Shown: positions 1 through 6,479 of the stretch, piece by piece
Position numbering within the stretch: position 1 is the first letter of the stretch
Layout: each line of letters begins with the position of its first letter
Assembly: GCA_023432995.1 (NCBI GenBank)
Contig: JAEZES010000030.1
Location: 1 to 22,686 of the forward strand
Direction: 5' to 3'
Length of the DNA: 22,686 nt
Source of the DNA: Pseudomonadota bacterium
GTDB lineage: Bacteria; Pseudomonadota; Alphaproteobacteria; Sphingomonadales; Sphingomonadaceae
Translations under genes and position numbers: made by a program
The notes under the pieces: model-generated
The model's input: only the letters and a program-made list of their open reading frames with translations
Databases searched by the model: none
What the model was told of the DNA's origin: nothing

Positions 1-2
1 AG

Positions 3-995
3 TACGGCCCGCTCAAGAGCGGCTACGACGAGTTCTGGGGCCTCTACGGCGGCGGGGTCGACTACTTCACCCAGGAGTTCGGCAACAATCACGACTTGTG
101 GGACGGCGAGACGCGGATCGAAGCGGCGGGCTACACCACCGACCTGCTCGGCGACGCGACGATCCGCACCCTCGAGCGGCGCGCAGCCGACCGCAAGCCG
201 TTCTTCATCAGCCTGCACTTCACCGCACCGCACTGGCCGTGGGAGGCCAACGACGAGGAAGGCCGTTCGGAGAGCGCCCGCCTCGACGCGGCCGGCGGCT
301 CGATCTTCCACTACGATGGGGGTACGCTCGAAACCTACGCGGGGATGATGAAGTCGCTCGACGACAACATCGGCCGCGTGCTCGCGCGGCTCGCCGAGCT
401 CGGCCTCGCCGACAACACGATCGTGGTCTTCACCAGCGACAACGGCGGCGAGCGGTTCAGCGACACCTGGCCGTTCACCGGCAAGAAGACCGAGCTGCTC
501 GAAGGCGGACTGCGCGTCCCGGCGATTGTCCGCTGGCCCGGCAAGGTGGCGCCGGGCAGCCGCAGCGACGTGCCGATCATGTCGATGGACTGGCTGCCGA
601 CGTTCGTCGCGGCCGGCGGCGGACGACAAAGCGCGGCATTCCCGAGCGACGGTGTCGATATCGCACCGGCGCTGGCCGGGGGCGCGTTGCCCGAGCGGAC
701 GCTGTTCTGGCGCTACAACCACAAGCAACAGCGCGCCGCCCGGCGGGGCAACTACAAGTACCTGAAGATCAACGAGAACGAGTTCCTGTTCGATGTCGTC
801 GCCGATCCGCTCGAGCGCGGCAACCTGAAGAACCGCCAGCCGGAGCGGTTCGCTGCGCTGAAGGCTGCGTGGGAAGAATGGAATGCGGGTATGCTGTTCG
901 ATCCGGCGGCGCCGAGTGCCGGCAACACGCCCAACAACCTCGCCGACCACTTCAACTCACCACCGCCTCCGGCTCCGCCGCCGGCCGCCGACTAG
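3..995 (+). CDS. Sulfatase family protein, 5'-truncated at the window edge
   Basis: The C-terminal part of a sulfatase (alkaline-phosphatase fold), an enzyme that hydrolyses sulfate esters. The frame is open from the first bases, and the leading residues (YGPLKSGYDEFWG, then VDYF) belong to the family, so the true start is upstream of the window. The catalytic Cys/Ser-x-Pro-x-Arg signature that becomes formylglycine must also lie upstream and cannot be checked. Visible family marks are the FFISLHFTAPHWPW strand, the SDNGG metal-site motif, and TGKK followed by EGGLRVPAIVRWPGK. The stop TAG at 993-995 overlaps the stop of the convergent MFS gene. The protein ends in a proline/alanine-rich tail (SPPPPAPPPAAD). 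The substrate cannot be named. The neighbouring transporter resembles aromatic-acid importers, so an aryl sulfate substrate is a guess only. Confidence 0.9.
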   Translation, partial: YGPLKSGYDEFWGLYGGGVDYFTQEFGNNHDLWDGETRIEAAGYTTDLLGDATIRTLERRAADRKPFFISLHFTAPHWPWEANDEEGRSESARLDAAGGSIFHYDGGTLETYAGMMKSLDDNIGRVLARLAELGLADNTIVVFTSDNGGERFSDTWPFTGKKTELLEGGLRVPAIVRWPGKVAPGSRSDVPIMSMDWLPTFVAAGGGRQSAAFPSDGVDIAPALAGGALPERTLFWRYNHKQQRAARRGNYKYLKINENEFLFDVVADPLERGNLKNRQPERFAALKAAWEEWNAGMLFDPAAPSAGNTPNNLADHFNSPPPPAPPPAAD

Positions 996-2359
996 GCGGG
1001 CTTCGGTCGCCGCTCGGCGGGGCTCGCCTCGCCGCTGACGGTGCCGAGGAGAACGATCAGCATCGCGACCGCGATCGCCGGCACCGCGATGATCAGCATG
1101 ATCGCCTGCAGCGACAGCGTGGTGCCGAGCGCGAGGCCGCCGACGGTCGGGAACACGATCCCGCCGATCCGCCCGGTCGCCCCCGCCCAGCCGATGCCGC
1201 TGCTGCGCATCTCGGGCGGGTAGCCGAGCGTCGCCAGCGTGTTGATCCCGGTCTGCCCGCCGACCTGGCAGAAATTCCACACCACGAGGCCGAGCACGAA
1301 GGCCGCGGTCCCGCCCGGCAGGTAGCCGAGCGAGGCGAGCGCGAGGGCGTCGATCACGAAGAACGCGGCGATCAGCGTGTACGGGTTGAGCCGGTCCATC
1401 AGCCGGCCCATCGTCAGCGTGCCGAGCGCGCCGCCGAGGAAGCCGATCATCATGTACTTGGCGAACTCCTGGATCGGCATTCCGCCGAGCTCCTGGAAGT
1501 AGGTTGGCAGCCAGTTGGCGAGCAGCGCGATGTTGCCCATCGCGAGGAAGCAGGCCGAGAACAGGATCAACGTCTTGAGCCGGTAGGGGCCCGAGAACAT
1601 CGCCAGCGGTCCGAGCTTCTCGACCGGCCGCGCGCTTTCGCCGAGGTGGAACAGCTCCCCGCCGGTTATCCCGGCAGCGGGATCGATCCGCCGGATCGCC
1701 TGGCCGATGCGGGGGTCGGCGGGATTGCGGGTCACGCGGAAGGTGAGCGATTCGGGAAGCAGGAGCAGCAGCGGGAAGGCGATCAACGGCAGCGCCCCGC
1801 CGAGCCAGAAGCCGATCTGCCAGCCGTAAGCATCGAGCGCCCAGGCCGTGATCGCCCCGCTGGCGATGTTGGCACCCGAAAAGCACACCAGCGCGATCGA
1901 GATGAACGAGGCCCGGCGCCGTCGCGGCGTCATCTCGGCCAGCAGCGCCAGCGCGACCGGCAACATGGCCGAGAAGAATATGCCCGAGATGCCCCGCAGC
2001 CAGGCCATCATCGCCGGCGAAGTCGACCAGGCCGCCCACAGGGTCAGCACGCCGAAGGTCAGCAGGCCCATCCCGAGCACCGGCCGGCGCCCGATCCGGT
2101 CGGCCAGCGGCGGCATCACGATCGCCCCGGCGAACATGCCGAGCTGCTGCCAGAACACCACGCCCGTCATCGCCGCCGGCGCGACCCCGAGCCCCTCGGC
2201 GATCGCGGGGAGCATCTTGCCGAAGAAGTACATGTCGAAGCCGTCGATGAAGAGGACGATCGAGACCACGGCCAGCGTGGTGATCTCGCGCCACCCGATC
2301 GGCCGCTCGTCGATGAAGGCCGCGACGTCGAACCGCGCGCCTTCGGCTGTGCTGGCCAT
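992..2359 (-). CDS. MFS transporter, aromatic acid:H+ symporter (AAHS)-like
   Basis: A 455-residue major facilitator superfamily permease of the inner membrane with about 12 hydrophobic segments. The first helix carries the DGFD motif (residues 39-42), typical of the aromatic acid/H+ symporter family (PcaK/BenK/MhpT-like). The cytoplasmic loop after helix 2 has the MFS signature ADRIGRRPVLG (residues 86-96). A long central loop near residues 210-250 separates the two six-helix halves. The ATG at 2357-2359 is preceded on the minus strand by GGAGAGG, a good ribosome binding site. The gene converges on the sulfatase, and the two TAG stops share a CTAG. Uptake of an aromatic or other organic acid by proton symport is the family role; the actual substrate is not readable from sequence. 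Confidence 0.88.
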   Translation of the reverse strand: MASTAEGARFDVAAFIDERPIGWREITTLAVVSIVLFIDGFDMYFFGKMLPAIAEGLGVAPAAMTGVVFWQQLGMFAGAIVMPPLADRIGRRPVLGMGLLTFGVLTLWAAWSTSPAMMAWLRGISGIFFSAMLPVALALLAEMTPRRRRASFISIALVCFSGANIASGAITAWALDAYGWQIGFWLGGALPLIAFPLLLLLPESLTFRVTRNPADPRIGQAIRRIDPAAGITGGELFHLGESARPVEKLGPLAMFSGPYRLKTLILFSACFLAMGNIALLANWLPTYFQELGGMPIQEFAKYMMIGFLGGALGTLTMGRLMDRLNPYTLIAAFFVIDALALASLGYLPGGTAAFVLGLVVWNFCQVGGQTGINTLATLGYPPEMRSSGIGWAGATGRIGGIVFPTVGGLALGTTLSLQAIMLIIAVPAIAVAMLIVLLGTVSGEASPAERRPKPA

Positions 2360-2390
2360 GTATCCTCTCCGTCGGGCCCGTTCGCCGCCG

Positions 2391-2420
2391 AAGACTGGCG
2401 GCAGCGGCGCCCCAGGTCAA
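2391..2420 (-). promoter_or_regulatory. Possible promoter of the MFS gene
   Basis: On the minus strand there is a TTGACC box (plus positions 2415-2420), a five-of-six match to the -35 consensus. With 17-18 nt spacing it faces a poor -10 (CAGTCT or AGTCTT, 2391-2397). It sits 31-61 nt upstream of the MFS start. The placement and the -35 are good and the -10 is weak, so this is a tentative call. Confidence 0.25.
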
Positions 2421-2430
2421 CGCGGCCTAG

Positions 2431-2502
2431 AAAAGAGGGACAGTCCCTCTTTTTCTCCGCTCGCCGCGCGGTTCGCGAAAAAGGGGGACTGTCCCTCTTT
2501 TT
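2431..2502. repeat. Paired palindromes in inverted orientation (REP/BIME-like)
   Basis: Two related palindromes lie 24 nt apart. The left copy (2431-2453) has perfect 11-nt arms, AAAAGAGGGAC and GTCCCTCTTTT, around a single A. The right copy (2478-2502) has 12-nt arms, AAAAAGGGGGAC and GTCCCTCTTTTT, around a single T, with one mismatch. The reverse complement of the left copy matches the right copy at all but one position, so the pair also forms one large inverted repeat around a GC-rich spacer. The right copy starts 3 nt beyond the retropepsin stop. On that strand it forms a stem ending in a T run, so it may act as a terminator. The layout resembles extragenic palindromic repeat pairs. No transposase is visible nearby. 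Confidence 0.8.
2478..2502 (-). terminator. Likely Rho-independent terminator after the retropepsin gene
   Basis: Read on the minus strand, the stop TGA (2506-2508) is followed within 3 nt by a 12-bp stem with one mismatch and a 1-nt centre, ending in five Ts. An A run leads into the stem, so the structure is close to symmetric and could also stop transcription from the other side. It is the same DNA as the right copy of the palindrome pair. Confidence 0.45.
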
Positions 2503-2505
2503 CGA

Positions 2506-3180
2506 TCAGCGTTGCGGGTCGAGGGGCGGCTGGGGGTTGTTGGGCACGAGGATCATCGTCTCGCCCTCGAGCCGCACCGAGGCGAGCCGCGAGAGGAAGT
2601 TCATCCCGATGACGTTGGTCGGCCCGAGCCCGGGTGCGATCACCGCGTCGAGCCCGCGCGCGACGACGTTGCCGAAGCGCAGTTCGTCGATCGTGGTCAG
2701 CTCGGCGGCGACCGCCCCGTTGGCGGTCTGCATGCGGACCGGAAGGCCGGCCTCACGCGTCTCGAGCCCGGCGGCGGCAGCGGTCTCGCTCGATATGGCG
2801 GTGAGCGTCGCGCCGGTATCGACGAGGAAGTTCGCCGGATGGCCGTTGATCTCGGCGCGCAGCCAGTAGTGTCCGTCGCGGGCGCGCCGGACGCGCGTCT
2901 CGTCGCCCTCGACCACCTGCTGCGGCAGGCCGAGCTCGGGCACGGCGAGGTCGAACCGGGTGTCCATCCGCGAGAGCTGCAGCACCACGAGCGCGAGGAT
3001 GCTCATCAGCCCGAGCGTGCTGACCGCGCGCAGCAGCCGGCCGACCAGCGGCGCCGGCCGCAGCAGGAACGAGCCGGCGACGCCGAGCAGCATGGCGCCG
3101 AGCGCGGCCATCAGCAGGCCGGACTGCGGCAGACTGCGCACGTTGTGCGCCAGCTGGTCCCAAACAGGCGCGAAGTCCAT
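2506..3180 (-). CDS. Membrane-anchored retropepsin-like aspartic protease (clan AA, TIGR02281-like)
   Basis: A 224-residue protein with two hydrophobic segments (about residues 20-40 and 52-70) followed by one retropepsin-like domain. The active-site motif is F-L-V-D-T-G-A-T with the aspartate at residue 121. The second conserved element NVIGMNFLSRL lies about 70 residues later. Both are typical of the single-domain bacterial proteases of the TIGR02281/clan AA group, which would dimerise to form the active site. The anchored topology suggests the protease domain faces the periplasm. The ATG at 3178-3180 lacks a Shine-Dalgarno sequence but has a TATATA box just upstream. The gene follows DUF5996 by 43 nt on the same strand. 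A role with its ergothioneine neighbours is not indicated by the sequence. Confidence 0.82.
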   Translation of the reverse strand: MDFAPVWDQLAHNVRSLPQSGLLMAALGAMLLGVAGSFLLRPAPLVGRLLRAVSTLGLMSILALVVLQLSRMDTRFDLAVPELGLPQQVVEGDETRVRRARDGHYWLRAEINGHPANFLVDTGATLTAISSETAAAAGLETREAGLPVRMQTANGAVAAELTTIDELRFGNVVARGLDAVIAPGLGPTNVIGMNFLSRLASVRLEGETMILVPNNPQPPLDPQR

Positions 3181-3186
3181 GGACGC

Positions 3187-3192
3187 TATATA
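3187..3192 (-). promoter_or_regulatory. Candidate -10 box for a leaderless retropepsin transcript
   Basis: Minus-strand TATATA ends 6 nt before the ATG at 3180, so transcription would start at or within a base of the start codon. No Shine-Dalgarno sequence lies between. The -35 region is unremarkable. The TATATA sits inside the palindrome CTATATAG (3186-3193). Confidence 0.35.
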
Positions 3193-3223
3193 GGGCCGAT
3201 AGCCCGGCTTGACGATGCGCTGC

Positions 3224-4165
3224 TCACGCCGGTGGACGGCCGAACCACACCGGTTCGTCGATCACCAGGCCCGGCGGCCAATCGAGCAGCGTGGCCGCCG
3301 CGGCGAAGGTCGACTGCAGAAAGCGCTGCAGTTCGGCATCCGGGTCGGCCGCTGCCTGGACGTCGTCGTAAGGCAACAGGAACTCGCGCAAGTCGCGGTG
3401 CCAGAAGGCCGCCGCGGGTTCGACCGGCTGAACCGACAGCGCCACCGGCGTCGGGTAGGCATAGGCGTAGAACGCCGCGCGCTCGAATCCGCCGCCGCCC
3501 GGCCAGAAGCCCGCGCTGATCACCTCGTGGCTATAGGCTTCGCGCGTCACCGCGTCGGGCAGGCCCGGTACGCCGCCCGGATGGAGCGGGGCTCCGCGCC
3601 CCGAGAAGCGCGTGACGGCGAGGTCGAAGCTGCCCCAGAACAAGTGGCTCGGCGAAGTCTTGCCGCGATAGAGCGCACGGAACCGGTTGAAGCCGCGGTC
3701 GGCGCATAGGAACGCGGCGTGCAGCCGCCGCGCCGCATCGGCATCCCAGTCGCGCGCGCGGCGATCCTCGGCGAAACGGACGGGATCGGGGATCTCGTTC
3801 GGCGCGCCGTGGAGCGGCGCCGGCAGGCCCAGATCGGTCAGCAGCTTCGACAAGGCGCGATGAACGTCGGCGATCGACTGTCGGGCGACCGGCACGGCCG
3901 CTTGCGAACCGGTATCGTACTCGACGCGGATCTCGGCCTCGAGCACGTCGAGCTCGACCGTGAAGTGGCGCTCGCCGGCAGGCAGGCTGCGGGTGACGAA
4001 CCCCCGCGGCGAGAGCCGCAGGGCGACGTGCCAGCCGTGATTGACCCACGGGTGCAGGCGCAGCGGGAGCTTGCCGACCAGCTGCAGCAGCAGGTGCAGC
4101 GTCTCGATCGTGCCCCGGTCGGCCGCGTAATCGAGCCGCGGCCAGGCCTTCGCCCACTCGCTCAT
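3224..4165 (-). CDS. DUF5996 family protein, coupled to egtD
   Basis: A 313-residue soluble protein that I recognise as a DUF5996 member; the biochemical function of that family is unknown to me. Features include an N-terminal stretch rich in Leu and His (TLHLLLQLVGKLPL, then HPWVNHGWHVALRL). There is a central block with FRALYRGKTSPSHLFWGSFDLAVTRFSGR, and a C-terminal part rich in aromatic residues (AFYAYAYPTP, AAFWHRDLREFLLPYDDV). It has no signal peptide and no membrane segment. The start ATG (4165-4163) overlaps the egtD stop (4164-4162) in an ATGA arrangement, so translation is very probably coupled to egtD. This tight link with EgtB and EgtD suggests, as inference, a role tied to ergothioneine or its intermediates. 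The length looks complete. Confidence 0.85.
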   Translation of the reverse strand: MSEWAKAWPRLDYAADRGTIETLHLLLQLVGKLPLRLHPWVNHGWHVALRLSPRGFVTRSLPAGERHFTVELDVLEAEIRVEYDTGSQAAVPVARQSIADVHRALSKLLTDLGLPAPLHGAPNEIPDPVRFAEDRRARDWDADAARRLHAAFLCADRGFNRFRALYRGKTSPSHLFWGSFDLAVTRFSGRGAPLHPGGVPGLPDAVTREAYSHEVISAGFWPGGGGFERAAFYAYAYPTPVALSVQPVEPAAAFWHRDLREFLLPYDDVQAAADPDAELQRFLQSTFAAAATLLDWPPGLVIDEPVWFGRPPA

Positions 4166-5148
4166 GGCGCGTTGCGCGGCCGCGTGGCTTCGGCGAGGAT
4201 CAGCGAGAAGCGCTCGGCCGGGTCAATCCAGCGCTCGACCGGCGTCCAGCCGCCGGCAAGCAGCAGCGTGTACTGGCTGCGGCGATCGAACTTGTGGCTG
4301 TTCTCGGTGTGGATCGTCTCCCCCCGGGCCAGCGCAAAGCGGCGGCCGGAAACCTCGAACTCGAGGTCATCGAGCGCTTCGAGATGCATTTCGATCCGCG
4401 CGAAGGTGTCGTTCCAGCGGGCGACATGGCGCAACCGGTCGAGCGGGATCGTGCCGCCGAGCTCGCGATTGATGCGCCGCGCGAGGTTGAGGTTGAATTC
4501 GGCGGTCACGCCCTGCGCATCGTCGTAGGCCGCCTCGAGCACGGCGACGTCCTTGACCAGGTCCATGCCGATCAGCAGCAGCGCGTCGCCGCCAAGCGTC
4601 TGGCGCATCGAGCGCAACAGGTCGACCGCGGTGCGCGCGACCATGTTGCCGATCGTCGAACCGGGGAAGAAGCCCAGCTTGGGCAACTCGGCCACGGCGG
4701 CCGGCAGGCGCACCGGCTGCATAAAGTCCGCCTCGACGGGGTGGATCGGCAAGTCGGGGAACCTGGCCGCGAGATCGGCCGCGGCCGCGCGCAGGAAATC
4801 GCCGGAGATGTCGAGCGGCACGTAGGCCGCCGGCTCGATGCAGTCGAGGAGCAGCGGCGTCTTGAACGACGAACCCGAGCCGAACTCGACCACGACGCGG
4901 CCCGGCGCGATCATCCGCCGGAAGTCGGAGCAGCGGTCGCGCAGGATCGCGGTCTCGTCGCGCGTCAGGTAGTATTCGGGGAGCTGGGTGATCGCCTCGA
5001 AGAGTTCCGAGCCGGCCTCGTCGTAGAGCCAGCGCGCGGGCACCGCCTTTGGCGATTGCGCGAGCCCTTCGAGCACATCGGCGCGGAACGCCTTGGCGAC
5101 GCCGTCTTCGTCGTATTCGACCAGCGCGAGACCGGGCGGATGGGCCAT
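4162..5148 (-). CDS. egtD: EgtD, L-histidine N-alpha-methyltransferase
   Basis: Catalyses the first step of ergothioneine synthesis: three SAM-dependent methylations of the histidine alpha-amino group, giving hercynine. With the start at 5148 the protein has 328 residues, close to the family length. The SAM-binding motif VVEFGSGSSFKT spans residues 86-97, followed by YVPLDIS (109-115) and FFPGSTIGN (160-168). The C-terminal TENSHKF segment places Glu282 and Ser284 where the family's ExS histidine-binding pair is expected. The ATG at 5148-5146 overlaps the EgtB stop in TGATG. The frame is open further upstream to 5271, but that stretch lies inside egtB and does not look like EgtD. It overlaps the next gene, DUF5996, by 4 nt. 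Confidence 0.95.
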   Translation of the reverse strand: MAHPPGLALVEYDEDGVAKAFRADVLEGLAQSPKAVPARWLYDEAGSELFEAITQLPEYYLTRDETAILRDRCSDFRRMIAPGRVVVEFGSGSSFKTPLLLDCIEPAAYVPLDISGDFLRAAAADLAARFPDLPIHPVEADFMQPVRLPAAVAELPKLGFFPGSTIGNMVARTAVDLLRSMRQTLGGDALLLIGMDLVKDVAVLEAAYDDAQGVTAEFNLNLARRINRELGGTIPLDRLRHVARWNDTFARIEMHLEALDDLEFEVSGRRFALARGETIHTENSHKFDRRSQYTLLLAGGWTPVERWIDPAERFSLILAEATRPRNAP

Positions 5149-6386
5149 CACAGGTCCTTGGCCAGCCGCACGCCGGTGAACTGCCACCGCTGGTGCGGAT
5201 AGAAGAAGTTGCGGTAGCTCGCGCGCGAATGGCCGCGCGGGGTTGCACAACTGGCGCCCTTGAGCACCCATTGGCCGGCCATGAACTTACCGTTGTACTC
5301 GCCGACGGCCCCGGCGGCCGGAACGAAGCGCGGATAGGGCAGATAGGCCGAGCGGGTGAACTGCCAGCAGTCGCCGAATAGCGAGGGTCCGCCGACCGGG
5401 ATCACCGGGCCCGCGCGATCGAGCTGGTTGCCTGCGGCCGGATCGTGCCCCTGGGCGATCGCTTCCCACTCGAACTCGGTCGGCAGCCGCGCGCCCGCCC
5501 AGGTCGCATAAGCGTCGGCCTCGAAATAGGAGACGTGCGCCACCGGCGCCCGGGGATCCCGCAGCTGCCAGCCCGCATGGGTGAAATGCTCGTTTTCGTA
5601 CCAGTAGAGCGGCGCCTCGATGCGCTTGCGCCTGACCCAGTCCCAGCCGTCTGACAGCCACAGCGAGGCCGTGCGGTAGCCGCCGTCGGCGATGAACAGT
5701 TCCCACTCGCCGTTGCTGACGAGCCGGCCCGCGAGCGCGAACGGCTCGAGCAGGACGCGATGCGGCGGACCTTCGTTGTCGAACGCGAATCCTTCGCCCT
5801 GATGGCCGATCAGGGCGATCCCGCCCGGATGCTCGTGCCACTCGGGGCCCCCGTCCGCGGGCGGCGCCGACGGCTCGGGCGGCGCCCACAGCGCCGGCGC
5901 GAGCGGGTTCTGATAGAGCGCGTGCTTGATGTCGGTCAGCAGCAGTTCCTGGTGCTGCTGCTCGTGGGCCAGGCCGAGCTCGATCAGCGGCGCATGCGCC
6001 GGATCGTCGAGCAGCGCCTGCATCGCCTGGTCGACGTGGGCGCGCCAGTCGGCGATCTGATCGAGGGACGGCCGCGACAGCATCCCGCGCTGGGCGCGCG
6101 GGATGCGTTCCCCCTCGCCTTCGTAATAGGAATTGAACAGGAACGGCCAGCGCTCGTCGAACAGCTGGTAACCGGGCAGCCGGTCGCGCAGCAGGAAGGT
6201 CTCGAAGAACCAGGTGGTATGCGCGAGGTGCCACTTGGCCGGCGACGCATCGGGCATCGACTGGATCGTCGCGTCGGCTTCGGACAGCGGCGCGGCGAGC
6301 GCCTCGCTGAGCCGGCGCGTCGCGCCGTAGCGATCGACGAGCGGCGGCACCGTCTCGGCGTGCAGCTGGCGCTGGGCTTCGGGCAA
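5148..6386 (-). CDS. egtB: EgtB, ergothioneine sulfoxide synthase (hercynine oxygenase)
   Basis: A non-haem iron enzyme that joins hercynine to a thiol substrate (gamma-glutamylcysteine or cysteine, depending on the type) using O2 to make a sulfoxide. It has 412 residues. An N-terminal DinB-like domain carries the three expected iron ligands: His56 in WHLAHTTWFFE, and His141 and His145 in HEQQHQE. The C-terminal formylglycine-generating-enzyme-like domain includes HVSYFEADAYATWAGARLPTEFEWE and ends in RNFFYPHQRWQFTGVRLAKD. The start is TTG at 6386-6384, supported by GGGAGG five bases upstream. The stop overlaps the egtD start by one base. The FNSYYEGEGERIPRAQRG segment (residues 84-101) lies where other EgtBs contact substrate. 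The thiol substrate is not decided here, because no egtA or egtC is seen. Confidence 0.95.
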   Translation of the reverse strand: MPEAQRQLHAETVPPLVDRYGATRRLSEALAAPLSEADATIQSMPDASPAKWHLAHTTWFFETFLLRDRLPGYQLFDERWPFLFNSYYEGEGERIPRAQRGMLSRPSLDQIADWRAHVDQAMQALLDDPAHAPLIELGLAHEQQHQELLLTDIKHALYQNPLAPALWAPPEPSAPPADGGPEWHEHPGGIALIGHQGEGFAFDNEGPPHRVLLEPFALAGRLVSNGEWELFIADGGYRTASLWLSDGWDWVRRKRIEAPLYWYENEHFTHAGWQLRDPRAPVAHVSYFEADAYATWAGARLPTEFEWEAIAQGHDPAAGNQLDRAGPVIPVGGPSLFGDCWQFTRSAYLPYPRFVPAAGAVGEYNGKFMAGQWVLKGASCATPRGHSRASYRNFFYPHQRWQFTGVRLAKDL

Positions 6387-6391
6387 CCGGG

Positions 6392-6397
6392 CCTCCC
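6392..6397 (-). promoter_or_regulatory. Ribosome binding site fixing the TTG start of egtB
   Basis: Minus-strand GGGAGG lies five bases upstream of the TTG at 6386-6384. It is the best Shine-Dalgarno match in the 93-nt gap upstream of egtB and supports this start over alternatives. Confidence 0.6.
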
Positions 6398-6479
6398 TGG
6401 CCTTCGTCGGCGCCGAAAATGGCCCAGCGAAGGCCCAAAGGAAAGCCCGAAGTTCCGGAGATGTTCCCGAGAGGGTGCG

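Noticed and set aside
98..2869. A 923-residue plus-strand open frame.
   Set aside because: It runs through the sulfatase in another frame and antisense to the MFS and retropepsin genes. The product is Arg/Ala/Pro-rich and resembles no family. It is a by-product of high GC.
5149..5271. An N-terminal extension of EgtD upstream of 5148.
   Set aside because: It lies within the egtB coding region, does not look like EgtD, and the TGATG overlap at 5146-5150 gives a natural start.
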